From: Chloroflexia bacterium
GTDB taxonomy: Bacteria; Chloroflexota; Chloroflexia; Thermobaculales; Thermobaculaceae
Length of the DNA stretch: 64,000 bases
Reading direction: 5' to 3'
Assembly: GCA_030446765.1 (NCBI GenBank)
Contig: JAUJMR010000014.1
Span: 1 to 64,000 of the forward strand
This document shows positions 1-10,106 of this stretch, in pieces. Position numbers and translations under genes: made by a program. The notes beneath the pieces are model-generated. The model had not been told where the DNA came from. It worked only from the letters and a program-made list of their open reading frames with translations, and searched no databases. The stretch's first letter is position 1. Each line of letters opens with the position of its first letter.

Positions 1-747
1 GAGGACACCCACTACATCTGGTAGCCTGCACCCGATGCGCGGAAGAACCACCAAACCGGGGTAGGTCCAGATCGTCCTGAACGTCATCCTGTGTGTCGTC
101 ATCTGCGCCCTTACCGGTGTCCGTGTCTTCGTCGTCTTGCCGGATGTCGTCCTGAGTGTCGTCCTTCGGGCACCTCCTGTTCATCGCCGACGCCCGTGCC
201 GTCTTCGAAGTTGTACCAGGCGGTGTTCGTCATGTCGACGCTGAGGGTCTCCGTGCCAGAGTGGAACACCTCATCCATGCCAGGGTCCGCCCGAACGAAG
301 GCAAACCCGATGGTGGTGCCTGCGGTAATCACCACGCTCCTCGTGTACACGCCCTCCTTGCACGACGGCTGCGACTCGGCGAGTTCTGTCTGGGGATCGC
401 CGCAGAAGACCTAGATGGTGCCTTCCCCACGACGCTGCCCATAACCGATGGAGAACGCCTGGTCCGCGGGCACCGTGCCGTGGAGGGTGAGCTGAAAGGT
501 CTTGGTGACCACGTCCTTGCCGCCGCTTCTGTGTTGACGATCCGGGGTGGTCAGCTTGGCACCGGCCCACTGGTCATCCTGTCCATCGCCACCTTGCTGG
601 TCGTCCGGGATGTCGCCAGGCCTAGGGCGGGATCTCTCGCGCGGTCAGTTCACGCCTCCGGACGCCGAGGAGGACCACCAAGCACGCCAGAAGGATCCCC
701 ACCATATCCACGATGACCGGTGTCCGAATCAGGCGCCTGCGTCCCAT
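1..747 (-). pseudogene. Decayed secreted/surface protein with acidic DDxQDD tail
   Basis: Pieces of one protein appear in different minus-strand frames. Near 747-630 there is a short N-terminus with a hydrophobic segment (VIVDMVGILLACLVVLLGV) that could be a signal or anchor. Near 590-420 a frame reads DVVTKTFQLTLHGTVPADQ and hits an in-frame TAG at about 415. The frame resumes with VFCGDPQTELAE and VYTRSVVITAGTTIGFAFV, then EVFHSGTETLSVDMTNTAWY. A further shift at about 175 is needed to read the acidic tail DDTQDDIRQDDEDTDTGKG and DDDTQDDVQDD, which runs towards the window edge. At least two frameshifts and one stop break the gene. Function unknown. I infer a cell-surface protein from the anchor and acidic tail. 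Confidence 0.55.
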
Positions 748-799
748 CTCTTCCGAGCAAAGTCTCATCAATCCCACCCCCGGCACTCCGTCCATCTCC

Positions 800-1439
800 C
801 GTCTGTGACACCACTGTCGAATGCCCACCCTACGGCGCGACAACGGTGGTGACGGAGTGTGAGGCGATACGATGACTATTGGCCTGACTTCTACACCCGC
901 CCGCAGCTCGTCTCGTGGCCCCGACCTACTCGTCCCATGGACCTGTCGCCGCCCGACCGCCTGGATCAATCGGCATTTTGCCCGGCAGCGTCGCACAGTT
1001 CGGTAGTCGAGCCTGTGGCCAGTGCTTCAGCCCCACTTGTTCAGCTGTGAATCAGGGACTGAGCGGTCAGGCTGTAGCGGAGACGTTCGTAGTGTGGCTG
1101 GCGACGGTAAAGCAGTGCGCGGCGAGGTGGAAGCGTGATCCCGTCGATGCCCTGGCACCGAGGACACCGCGGGTCGGCACTGAACATCGACGCACGGCAC
1201 TTCAGGACGCTGTCGGCGCGGCTTGCGACAAGTGCGACGGCCAAAGCTGCAGAGCACGCGTGGTTATGGAACGAAGCTCGGGGAGCCAACCTGAGCCAGT
1301 GGACGCTCGGGCGTGTTTTCCGTCGTTCGAGCTAAACAAGAATAAGCCACCGCGCGTGACAAGCGCTCCCGGACCGAGTACAGACAATAGGTGAGGTCGC
1401 GCGACATGAGCGATTTCGGGATGGCGACCAAGTGGCAGC
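800..1439. other. No recognisable gene
   Basis: All frames here are short and lack convincing start sites. A minus-strand frame contains a CPRC pair (near residues 42-45 of the 1041-1289 ORF) that could be a zinc-ribbon scrap, but nothing else supports a gene. It lies between two decayed genes and reads like degraded DNA. Confidence 0.4.
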
Positions 1440-1889
1440 ACCACGAAAGTCGTACATCGCTCCGCCCGGGCACTTCGATGTGAGTGGGCGTACCGGTCGG
1501 CTCTTAGGAATACAAGGTGGAACACCACGCTGGTCGCCGACCCCATGATGCCGGCGATGGTACTCACCTGAGGTACAGACACTCCCGGGTTCGAGTCGTA
1601 CATCGAGCGAGTGCTGGCGCCGAGCTTGGTCGCCGGGCGGGTGGTGTGGATGGGCAGCCTCTCGGCGCACAGGAGTATGCGCGTAGGAGAGCTCATCGAG
1701 GCAAGAGGTTGCGAGTTGTGGTACCTGCCCGTCTACAGCCCTGAGCTATTACCGATCGTGGAGGTGTTCTCCAAGACGAAGCCCCCACTCAGGAAGTTCG
1801 AGGCGAGGAACAGCGCTGCCCTGGAGCGGTCGAATGCGGCTGCATCGGTCGAGGTCACCGCCTCCGGCACGACTGTTGGGATAGCTTGA
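1440..1889 (+). pseudogene. IS630-family transposase remnant (C-terminal half)
   Basis: One plus frame reads CEWAYRSALRNTRWNTTLVAD, then meets a stop (TGA) at about 1570. It resumes as GTDTPGFESYIERVLAPSLV, then ELIEARGCELWYLPVYSPEL and PIVEVFSKTK. This is the C-terminal DDE half of IS630-type transposases, whose usual motifs are MDNLSAHK and PPYSPDLNPIE. The catalytic Asp of the MDN motif is replaced (MGSLSAH) and the PIE motif has become PIV, so the copy is inactive even apart from its premature stop. The N-terminal half is not recognisable. No terminal inverted repeats were identified by eye. Confidence 0.75.
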
Positions 1890-1945
1890 TGACCATGCCC
1901 GCCGCTCTAAAACACGAAAGGCCAAGCAATGCCTGGCCTCTCAAC

Positions 1946-2021
<76 letters not shown>

Positions 2022-2032
2022 TCGTTGCCGCG

Positions 2033-2038
2033 ATTATA
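2033..2038 (-). promoter_or_regulatory. Extended -10 promoter of tRNA-Pro
   Basis: The minus strand reads TGCTATAAT, a perfect extended -10 (TGnTATAAT), 12 bases before the tRNA 5' end. No good -35 box is visible, as is usual for extended -10 promoters. Confidence 0.55.
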
Positions 2039-2118
2039 GCATAGTGCGACGTCCCTTATACCAGCGAATGTGGCAGGGCGACGAGCCGATAAAAGCGCCG
2101 CCGCCCGCCTCGGTGTCC

Positions 2119-2505
2119 TTACTTGACGTCCGCGGTCGCCCCTGCCTCCTGCAAGTGCGACTGAGCCTTCGCCGCTTCCTCGCGGGGCACGGCCTGCAGA
2201 ATCGGCGCCGGAGCCGACTCCACGAGATCCTTGGCCTCCTTGAGGCCGAGTGGCGTCAGGTCGCGCACCGCCTTGATGACCGCGATCTTGTTTGCCCCTA
2301 TGGCCGTGAGCACCACATCGAACTCCGTCTGCTCCTCAACCACTTCCGCCGGCGCAGCAGCACCGCCGGCGCCCGCACCTGCGGCAGCAACGGGGGCCGC
2401 GGCACTCACGCCGAACCGATCCTCGAGTGCCTTCACGAGCTGCGAGAGCTCGAGAACGGTCATGCCCTCAATCGCCTGAATCATCTCTTCCTGTGACGTT
2501 GCCAT
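2119..2505 (-). CDS. rplL: 50S ribosomal protein L7/L12
   Basis: 128 residues, the usual length. The N-terminal dimerisation segment (about 1-35) is followed by an Ala/Gly-rich hinge ([16 protein letters not shown], about 40-58) and the globular C-terminal domain that binds translational GTPases. The protein forms the ribosome stalk on L10. It ends the long minus-strand translation cluster, 20 bases after rplJ, and is preceded by a good AGGAAAC-type ribosome site. Confidence 0.97.
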   Translation of the reverse strand: MATSQEEMIQAIEGMTVLELSQLVKALEDRFGVSAAAPVAAAGAGAGGAAAPAEVVEEQTEFDVVLTAIGANKIAVIKAVRDLTPLGLKEAKDLVESAPAPILQAVPREEAAKAQSHLQEAGATADVK

Positions 2506-2525
2506 TTCTTGTTTCCTTTCCTGTT

Positions 2526-3086
2526 TTACGACGCGACCGGAACCGCTTCGCCATCTGAATCCTCCGACGCACCACCGAGCTGATCAATGCGCGCCTGAAG
2601 AACATACGCGATAGAGCTAATGCTCGCGTTCAACACACCGACAAAACTCGCGATCGGCGCGTTGAACCCGCCGAGCACCTTCGCCAGCAGGACCTCTCGC
2701 GGTTCGATCGTGGCAAGGGTGCCGACTTCCTCCGCCGAGATCATTCGGTTGTTCAGCAGTCCCGCGCGAATCGTCAGTATCCTGCTGGTCCGGGCGAAGT
2801 CGTTCAACACCTTCGCGGGCGCGGCCGGATCTCCGAACGCGAATGCGAGCGCGGTCGGCCCGGTGAGTGCGGGGGCCATTCCCTCGATGCCGGCAGACTG
2901 CGCCGCCCGTGATGCCAGGGTATTTTTCGCTATGTGGTACTCGCTGTCTACACCGCGAAGCTGCGAGCGCAGACCGCTTAGTGCCGACACCGAGAGACCG
3001 CGATAGTCAGTCACGATCACGGCGGTAGACCGTTCCATGAGCTCTTGTAGCTCACCGACCTGTTGTTCCTTTCGTGCAGTTGGCAT
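2526..3086 (-). CDS. rplJ: 50S ribosomal protein L10
   Basis: 186 residues. The N-terminal rRNA-binding domain shows the family signature ([19 protein letters not shown]), and the C-terminal helix that anchors L7/L12 dimers lies after about residue 140. The C-terminus has a short acidic extension (ASEDSDGEA). It stands 230 bases downstream of rplA, separated by an attenuator-like leader, which fits autogenous control of rplJL by the L10-L12 complex. Confidence 0.97.
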   Translation of the reverse strand: MPTARKEQQVGELQELMERSTAVIVTDYRGLSVSALSGLRSQLRGVDSEYHIAKNTLASRAAQSAGIEGMAPALTGPTALAFAFGDPAAPAKVLNDFARTSRILTIRAGLLNNRMISAEEVGTLATIEPREVLLAKVLGGFNAPIASFVGVLNASISSIAYVLQARIDQLGGASEDSDGEAVPVAS

Positions 3087-3146
3087 TTCCTGTTTACCTC
3101 CTTTCCTTCGTGATGATCAAGCGAGTCGTCTTCCCCAAAAGAAGAA

Positions 3147-3176
3147 CCCTCGCGACGCCTGAAGTGCGTGCGAGGG
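3147..3176 (-). promoter_or_regulatory. Attenuator-like hairpin in the rplJ (L10) leader
   Basis: In the 230-base gap between rplA and rplJ the minus strand forms a strong stem (GCCCTCGC pairing with GCGAGGG, extended inside by ACGC/GCGT with one bulge). It is followed by TTCTTCTTTTGG. Stem plus T-rich tract resembles an intrinsic terminator 60 bases before rplJ. L10 leaders are known regulatory RNAs that bind L10-L12. Whether this one carries the L10-binding kink-turn was not established by eye. Confidence 0.55.
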
Positions 3177-3314
3177 CTGAGATTGCGAGTAGACCCTAGT
3201 GGCCCATCGTTCTGCTCTGCTCCCACACCTCGGCCGGCATTCTCGATTAAGCGCACTACGCGCGCCGGCTGTCTCAGGTCTGGTGTTGCTTTATTGCGGT
3301 ATGCAGTTCTCCAG

Positions 3315-4046
3315 TTAGGCCGCGTGCGCCTGCGATGCAAGCGCTAACGTCGATGATATGTCGAGCGGAATGCCCGGTCCCATGGTGCTTGTAAGCGTCA
3401 TACTCCGAACGTATACCCCCTTCGCACCTGTGGGTTTGTTGCGCTGTACCGCGTCCACGAGAGCCGCGAGGTTTTCGCGAATCTGCTCCGCGGAGAAGCT
3501 CGTCTTGCCGATCGGCACATGGAGCAGGCCGGTCCGGTCGTTCCGGAACTCGACCTTGCCTTTGCGGACCTCCTCGATCACGCGCGCCAGATCCGGACCT
3601 TGCACGATCGTGCCGCTGCGCGGGTTCGGCATCAAACCTCTACGGCCCAGAATCCGGCCCAGTTTGCCTACCTTGCCCATCATATCGGGCGTCGCGATAG
3701 CGACATCGAACTCCATCCACTCGCCCTCGATCTGGCGGATCAGGTCGTCGGCTCCGACGTAGTCCGCGCCCGCCTGCTCTGCAATGCGGGCAGCATCGCC
3801 CTGAGCGAACACCAGGATACGCACGACTTTCCCAGTACCGGCGGGCAGGGTGGCGGTGCTCCGAATCTGCTGATCCGCATGACGCGGGTCAATGCCCAGC
3901 CGTGCGTGGACCTCGATCGTCTGATCGAATTTTGCGGTTTTCTCGGCCGTCTGCTTCAGGATCTGTATCGCCTCGCCCGGGCCATACAACTTCTCGCGAT
4001 CCACGAGCTCCGCTGCCGCGCGATAGTTCTTGCCTCGCTGTGCCAT
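3315..4046 (-). CDS. rplA: 50S ribosomal protein L1
   Basis: The ORF track begins upstream, but the start at 4046 (MAQRGKNYRAA) has a GAGGAG site 7 bases before it and gives 243 residues, close to the family norm. Family motifs include RLGIDPRHADQQIR and MPNPRSGTI, the latter corresponding to the usual MPNPKxGTV signature. L1 builds the ribosomal L1 stalk near the E site and can repress its own mRNA. It follows rplK by 72 bases. Confidence 0.96.
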   Translation of the reverse strand: MAQRGKNYRAAAELVDREKLYGPGEAIQILKQTAEKTAKFDQTIEVHARLGIDPRHADQQIRSTATLPAGTGKVVRILVFAQGDAARIAEQAGADYVGADDLIRQIEGEWMEFDVAIATPDMMGKVGKLGRILGRRGLMPNPRSGTIVQGPDLARVIEEVRKGKVEFRNDRTGLLHVPIGKTSFSAEQIRENLAALVDAVQRNKPTGAKGVYVRSMTLTSTMGPGIPLDISSTLALASQAHAA

Positions 4047-4118
4047 GTTGCTCTCCTCTGTGGTCATAACGGAGCGCCGGCGGCGTCCTGCCACGTTCCG
4101 TTGTAGCTGGGGGAACCC

Positions 4119-4541
4119 CTACGCTACCTCGATACCCATGCTTCGCGCTGTGCCTTCGATCATCTTCATCGCCTGAGTCAACTCGAAAGCGTTCAGGTCC
4201 TTCATCTTTAGTTCGGCGATCTCACGGATCTGATCCTGAGTTACCCTGCCGACCTTTGTGCGGTTCGGTACACCCGAGCCTTTGTCGACGTTCGCCGCCT
4301 TGCGCAGCAGATCCGCCGCAGGCGGTGTCTTGGTGACAAACGAGAACGAGCGATCTTCGAATACCGTGATCTCAACCGGGATGACGTTCCCGGCCTGCTG
4401 CGCGGTGCGCTCGTTATACTCCTTGACGAAGTTCATAATCGCCACGCCGTGCTGACCGAGCGCCGGCCCGACCGGCGGTGCCGGTGTCGCTTTGCCCGCA
4501 GGTATCTGGAGCTTGATTATCGCCTTGACCTTCTTAGCCAT
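4119..4541 (-). CDS. rplK: 50S ribosomal protein L11
   Basis: 140 residues, standard length. Characteristic motifs are [20 protein letters not shown] near the N-terminus (the proline-rich switch that contacts EF-G and thiostrepton-type drugs) and [10 protein letters not shown] at the C-terminus. It binds 23S rRNA at the GTPase centre. It lies 16 bases after nusG in the usual nusG-rplK-rplA order. Confidence 0.97.
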   Translation of the reverse strand: MAKKVKAIIKLQIPAGKATPAPPVGPALGQHGVAIMNFVKEYNERTAQQAGNVIPVEITVFEDRSFSFVTKTPPAADLLRKAANVDKGSGVPNRTKVGRVTQDQIREIAELKMKDLNAFELTQAMKMIEGTARSMGIEVA

Positions 4542-4557
4542 GCTTCCCCTTCCCGCG

Positions 4558-5133
4558 TTACGGGTTCAGCTTCTCGACTTGCAAGAAGTCGAGCTCGACG
4601 GGAGTTGCGCGGCCAAAGATGCTGATCAGCACCTTCACCTTGCCCTTCTCCTCGTTTATCTCATCGACAGTGCCCTCGAAGTCGGTGAACGGCTCATCCG
4701 TGATGCGCACAGCCTCCCCAACGTTCAGGCTCATCTTGACCTTCGGCGGTTCCTCATCCATGCGCTTCAGGATGCGATCCACCTCGCGCGGCTCCAGTGC
4801 CGTCGGCTTACTGCCGTCGCCCACGAAGCTGGTCACACCCGGCGTGTTGCGGACCACCGACCAGGATGCATCATCCAGCGACATGTTGACGAGCACGTAT
4901 CCGGGGAATACCTTGCGCTGCACCGTGTGCCGCTTGCCATTCCGGATCTCGATCTCATCGACAGTTGGTACGACGATTTGCTCGATGCTCTCCATCAGGC
5001 CCATGGTGTCAACCCGATGTTGCAGGTCGCGCTTCACCTTGTCCTCGTACCCGCTATACGTATGGATGACGTACCACTTTTTCTCGGTCGATTCCTGGAT
5101 CGTATCAGAGACCGACTGCGTACTATTGCTCAT
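4558..5133 (-). CDS. nusG: Transcription termination/antitermination factor NusG
   Basis: 191 residues with an N-terminal NGN domain ([18 protein letters not shown]) and a C-terminal KOW domain ([20 protein letters not shown]). It binds the RNA polymerase clamp and couples it to Rho or the ribosome. A short acidic/polar extension (about 18 residues) precedes the NGN core. It sits between secE and rplK, the classical arrangement. Confidence 0.97.
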   Translation of the reverse strand: MSNSTQSVSDTIQESTEKKWYVIHTYSGYEDKVKRDLQHRVDTMGLMESIEQIVVPTVDEIEIRNGKRHTVQRKVFPGYVLVNMSLDDASWSVVRNTPGVTSFVGDGSKPTALEPREVDRILKRMDEEPPKVKMSLNVGEAVRITDEPFTDFEGTVDEINEEKGKVKVLISIFGRATPVELDFLQVEKLNP

Positions 5134-5146
5134 CCGATCGATCCCC

Positions 5147-5383
5147 CTACAAGCCTATAATCCGGCTATAAAGCCAGAAGAACGCCCGGTCGACGATCAC
5201 ACCGAGAAACAGGGCCAGCGTGATCGAGAGAGCGATGACCACCAGCGTCAAGCGGATCGTCTCCTCCCGTGTCGGCCACGTAATCTTGCGCAACTCGGCA
5301 CGGGTATCCTGATACGCTCGGTTCAGGTTAACCCGAGCCGCACGTGGCGCGATACTACGCCTGGTGGTGCGAACGGCCCGCAC
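5147..5383 (-). CDS. secE: Preprotein translocase subunit SecE
   Basis: 78 residues with a basic N-terminus, the conserved amphipathic helix (ELRKITWPTREET), and one membrane segment (LTLVVIALSITLALFLGVIV). It is the single-span clamp of the SecYEG channel. The start is GTG immediately after the rpmG stop (TAAGTG), so the two genes are probably translationally coupled. Confidence 0.93.
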   Translation of the reverse strand: MRAVRTTRRSIAPRAARVNLNRAYQDTRAELRKITWPTREETIRLTLVVIALSITLALFLGVIVDRAFFWLYSRIIGL

Positions 5384-5548
5384 TTACCGGGTCTCCCGAT
5401 GCAGGTTGTGTACCCTACAACGCGGACAGTACTTCTTGAACTCCAGGCGGCCCGGATCATTCCGCCGGTTCTTTTCGGAAGTATAGTTCCGCTCACGGCA
5501 CACCGTGCACGCCAGCGTCATAATGCTCCGATCCGCCTTCTTGGCCAT
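5384..5548 (-). CDS. rpmG: 50S ribosomal protein L33
   Basis: Too short for the ORF track. The minus strand encodes 54 residues beginning [17 protein letters not shown] and ending HNLHRETR. It carries two CxxC pairs (CTVC and CPRC), i.e. the zinc-binding version of L33, and the conserved [11 protein letters not shown] stretch. A GTGAGGAA ribosome site precedes the ATG. It lies between tuf and secE as in many bacteria. Confidence 0.94.
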   Translation of the reverse strand: MAKKADRSIMTLACTVCRERNYTSEKNRRNDPGRLEFKKYCPRCRVHNLHRETR

Positions 5549-5592
5549 TTCCTCACCTACCTATATCGCGACCATCGTATTGGCCGTCAGTG

Positions 5593-6798
<1,206 letters not shown>

Positions 6799-6859
6799 TT
6801 TAATTCCTACTCCCTTGGTATAACTGCTTTATTGCTATAAATCGGCGCCAGGATAATCC

Positions 6860-8962
6860 CTAGCGCCGTGCCTTTGCTTGAATCTCGGTCGCGATGTTCG
6901 CCGGCACCTGCTCGTAGTGGTCGAACTGCATCGTGTATGATGCTCGACCCTGTGTTGCAGAGCGCAGGTCCATGACGTAACCGAACATCTCCGCAAGTGG
7001 GACCAGAGCGCGCACCACGGACGCATTGCCGCGGGTATCCATACCCTCGATCTGGCCACGGCGAGAACTCAGATCACCGATCACCGAGCCCTGAAACTCC
7101 TCGGGCGTGACGACCTCGACACTCATCATCGGCTCAAGCAGCGCTGGTGCCGCTCGCTGAACGCCGTTCTTGAGCGCCATCGACCCCGCGATGTGGAACG
7201 CCATTTCGTTCGAGTCCACCTCGTGGTACGAGCCATCCACTAGCGTGGCGCGCACACCGACAAGCGGGAAGCCGGCGATAACGCCACCCTCCAACGCCTC
7301 CTTGACGCCAGCCTCAACAGGACCGACGTACTCGCGTGGAACGACGCCGCCGACGATCTTGTTGACGAACTCGAAGCCCGTCGCACCCTCCATCGGCTCC
7401 AGCTCGAGCCAGACGTGACCGTACTGCCCACGTCCACCCGTCTGCCGGACGAAGCGCCCCTCAGCGCGCGTCGGCCGCGTAATTGTCTCGCGGTACGCGA
7501 CCTGTGGCCGCCCGATGTTTGCGTTCACCTTGAACTCGCGCATCATCCGGTCAACGATTACCTCAAGGTGCAACTCGCCCATCCCTGCGATGATTGTCTG
7601 CCCGCTTTCCTGATCGGTCTGTACTCGGAAGGTAGGATCCTCTTCCGCCAGCCGAGTTAGGGCAACAGACATCTTATCCTGGTCGACCTTAGTCTTGGGC
7701 TCGATCGCCTGGGAGATGACCGGCTCGGGGAACGTGATTGTTTCCAGCACCACCGGCTCGTCCTCCGCGCACAGCGTGTCACCGGTGAACGTGTTCTTCA
7801 GGCCCACCACGGCGGCGATATCGCCAGCGTGCACCTCCGTGATCTCTTCACGGTGGTTCGAGTGCATCCGCAGAAGGCGACCAACCCGCTCGCGCGAACC
7901 CTTGGTGGAGTTCAAAGCATAGGACCCAGCGGACAGCGTACCCGAATAGACCCGCAGATACGCGAGCTTCCCGACGAACTGGTCCGCGACGATCTTGAAG
8001 ACTAGCGCAGAGAATGGCTCATCCTCATCGAGCGTCCGGGCGATTTCTTCGTCCGTACCCGGTCGAAGACCAGTCACTGGCGGCACATCAAGCGGACTCG
8101 GAAGATAATCGATCACCGCATCAAGCATCGGCTGTACGCCCTTGTTGCGCAGCGCGGAGCCGCAGAGCACAGGGCAGAGCGTCTGCTCCACCGTGCCTTT
8201 TCGCAGCGCGGCGCGAAGCTCATCCGGCGTGATCTCCTCGCCCTCGAGGTATTTGAGCGTCAACTCCTCGTCGGTCTCCGCCACGGCCTCCACGAATTTG
8301 GCGCGGTTCGCCTCTGCCTGCGCGCGGATGCTCTCGGGGATCTCCGACTGCTCGACATTGCTACCGAGGTCGTCGGTGTAAATAATCGCGACGTTGTTGA
8401 TAAAGTCGATGATGCCCTGGAAGTTATCCTCGGAGCCAATCGGCATCTGCACTGGCACGGGGTTCGCACCGAGCCGGTCACGCATCATCTCGATAGTCCG
8501 CTCGAAGTTCGCTCCGGTTCGGTCCATCTTGTTAACGAACGCTATGCGGGGCACCCGGTAGCGATCCGCCTGACGCCAGACTGTCTCGCTCTGCGGCTCG
8601 ACGCCGGCGACCGCGTCGAACACGACAACGCCACCGTCCAGAACACGGAGTGAACGCTCAACCTCGACGGTGAAGTCCACGTGACCAGGGGTGTCGATGA
8701 TGTTGATGCGATGGTCCTGCCAGCTGCAGGTCGTGGCGGCAGCGGTGATCGTGATACCACGCTCCCGCTCCTGCTCCATCCAGTCCATCGTGGCCGCACC
8801 CTCGTGGACCTCGCCCATCTTGTACAAGCGGCCGGTATAAAACAGGATTCGCTCTGTCGTCGTCGTCTTACCGGCGTCGATGTGGGCGATAATGCCTATG
8901 TTCCGGGTACGCTCAAGCTGTTCGCGGCGCGTGCCCGTCAATTGTTTCGCGATCGTTGCCAA
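6860..8962 (-). CDS. fusA: Elongation factor G
   Basis: 700 residues, full length. The G domain has [23 protein letters not shown] and NKMDRTGA. Domains II-V follow, including the domain IV segment [15 protein letters not shown] and the C-terminal [17 protein letters not shown]. It catalyses translocation and, with RRF, ribosome recycling. It is placed between rpsG and tuf. A GGCGCC-type inverted repeat overlaps its stop codon region. Confidence 0.98.
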   Translation of the reverse strand: MATIAKQLTGTRREQLERTRNIGIIAHIDAGKTTTTERILFYTGRLYKMGEVHEGAATMDWMEQERERGITITAAATTCSWQDHRINIIDTPGHVDFTVEVERSLRVLDGGVVVFDAVAGVEPQSETVWRQADRYRVPRIAFVNKMDRTGANFERTIEMMRDRLGANPVPVQMPIGSEDNFQGIIDFINNVAIIYTDDLGSNVEQSEIPESIRAQAEANRAKFVEAVAETDEELTLKYLEGEEITPDELRAALRKGTVEQTLCPVLCGSALRNKGVQPMLDAVIDYLPSPLDVPPVTGLRPGTDEEIARTLDEDEPFSALVFKIVADQFVGKLAYLRVYSGTLSAGSYALNSTKGSRERVGRLLRMHSNHREEITEVHAGDIAAVVGLKNTFTGDTLCAEDEPVVLETITFPEPVISQAIEPKTKVDQDKMSVALTRLAEEDPTFRVQTDQESGQTIIAGMGELHLEVIVDRMMREFKVNANIGRPQVAYRETITRPTRAEGRFVRQTGGRGQYGHVWLELEPMEGATGFEFVNKIVGGVVPREYVGPVEAGVKEALEGGVIAGFPLVGVRATLVDGSYHEVDSNEMAFHIAGSMALKNGVQRAAPALLEPMMSVEVVTPEEFQGSVIGDLSSRRGQIEGMDTRGNASVVRALVPLAEMFGYVMDLRSATQGRASYTMQFDHYEQVPANIATEIQAKARR

Positions 8963-9012
8963 AAGATGTTCCTCTCAAAAGACCGCCGGCCCTCTCCGGC
9001 CGGCCCATGCGC

Positions 9013-9483
9013 CTACCAGCGGTAGTGCGCGAATGCCTTGTTTGCTTCCGCCATGCGGTGCGTATCTTCACGCCGCTTCACCGTCGCGCCAACGTTGTTT
9101 GACGCATCCAAGATTTCCGCCGCAAGCTTCTCGGACATCGAACGCCCGTTGCGGTTCCGGGAGGAGCCGATCAGCCAGCGCATCGCGAGCGACTGCCGGC
9201 GATCGCCGCGGATCTCGACCGGGACCTGATACGTCGAGCCACCCACGCGCCGAGGCTTGACCTCGAGCACCGGAGTCGCGTTGCGCAGCGCCTGCTCGAA
9301 CACCTCAACCGGATCCCGACGAGTGCGCTCCTCGACGATGCTCAGTGCGCCATACACAACGCGCTCGGATGTGCCCTTCTTACCGCCATACATCATCTTA
9401 TTGATGAACCGGCTGAGCACACGGTTCCCGTAGCGCGGGTCCGGCAGTATCTCTCTTTTCTGTACAGTCGCTCGACGTGGCAT
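9013..9483 (-). CDS. rpsG: 30S ribosomal protein S7
   Basis: 156 residues, the usual length. Family motifs are present: [16 protein letters not shown] at the N-terminus, [15 protein letters not shown], and the C-terminal [20 protein letters not shown]. It initiates assembly of the 30S head and contacts the E-site tRNA. It lies 79 bases after rpsL, with fusA 50 bases downstream. Confidence 0.97.
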   Translation of the reverse strand: MPRRATVQKREILPDPRYGNRVLSRFINKMMYGGKKGTSERVVYGALSIVEERTRRDPVEVFEQALRNATPVLEVKPRRVGGSTYQVPVEIRGDRRQSLAMRWLIGSSRNRNGRSMSEKLAAEILDASNNVGATVKRREDTHRMAEANKAFAHYRW

Positions 9484-9562
9484 CTCGGCCTTCCTTAGCT
9501 CACTCTGGTAACGCTATGTCTCGCGCAAAGGGGATCCACCCCCCAACAATTTTTGACATCGC

Positions 9563-9985
9563 CTACTTCGGCTTCTTCGCTCCGTACTTGGAGCGGCCCT
9601 GCTTGCGATCTCGCACGCCCTGCGTGTCGAGTGTGCCGCGCACGATGTGATAGCGGACGCCCGGCAGGTCGCGGACGCGGCCACCACGGATCAGCACCAC
9701 CGAGTGCTCCTGCAAGTTATGCCCCTCACCAGGGATATATGCGGTAACTTCCATGCCGTTCGAGAGGCGCACCCGCGCGACCTTGCGAAGCGCAGAGTTC
9801 GGCTTTCTCGGCGTCACGGTCTTCACCTGCGTCGCCACACCGCGCTTCTGCGGCGCACCATCGCGGCGGCGGAGACGGCCCGCGTACCGGCCCATGCCGT
9901 TGTTCGTGAACCCGAGCGCTGGAGCCTTCGTCTTCTTCGTCGACTTTGACCTGCCCTTGCGGACCAGTTGGTTAACCGTCGGCAT
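9563..9985 (-). CDS. rpsL: 30S ribosomal protein S12 with a natural K-to-R change in the [11 protein letters not shown] loop
   Basis: 140 residues, longer than the about 124 of Escherichia coli because of an insertion around residues 25-45 ([19 protein letters not shown]). The decoding-centre loops are recognisable: [17 protein letters not shown] and [13 protein letters not shown]. In E. coli and Mycobacterium the first loop reads [11 protein letters not shown]. Here the first lysine is Arg60, encoded by AGA, equivalent to K43R (K42 in mature E. coli numbering). That substitution is a known streptomycin-resistance change. The start ATG follows CTTTAGGAGACACGA. Confidence 0.97.
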   Translation of the reverse strand: MPTVNQLVRKGRSKSTKKTKAPALGFTNNGMGRYAGRLRRRDGAPQKRGVATQVKTVTPRKPNSALRKVARVRLSNGMEVTAYIPGEGHNLQEHSVVLIRGGRVRDLPGVRYHIVRGTLDTQGVRDRKQGRSKYGAKKPK

Positions 9986-10016
9986 TCGTGTCTCCTAAAG
10001 TTATGCACACAATGAT

Positions 10017-10041
10017 GGTTGGGCGCCTGCTGCGCCCAACC
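10017..10041 (-). terminator. Hairpin between rpoC and rpsL
   Basis: A 9-bp perfect stem (GGTTGGGCG/CGCCCAACC) with a 7-base loop lies 32-56 bases before the rpsL start. The sequence after it on the minus strand is only weakly T-rich. It could be a second terminator for rpoBC or a leader structure of the rpsL transcript. Confidence 0.4.
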
Positions 10042-10065
10042 ACAACGGATTACTTTACCAAAGCT

Positions 10066-10096
10066 GGGAGCCCCCGGTCAAGGACCGGGGGCTCCC
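10066..10096 (-). terminator. Strong stem-loop after rpoC
   Basis: A 14-bp perfect stem (GGGAGCCCCCGGTC and its complement) with a 3-base loop starts 11 bases beyond the rpoC stop. The following minus-strand sequence is AGCTTTGGTAAAG, so the U-tract is poor. It probably terminates or attenuates rpoBC transcription before rpsL. Confidence 0.65.
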
Positions 10097-10106
10097 GCCA
10101 ACTTGC

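Noticed and set aside
1027-1289. Zinc-ribbon protein (CPRC) on the minus strand
   Set aside because: Only one CxxC pair, no ribosome site, and surrounded by decayed DNA.
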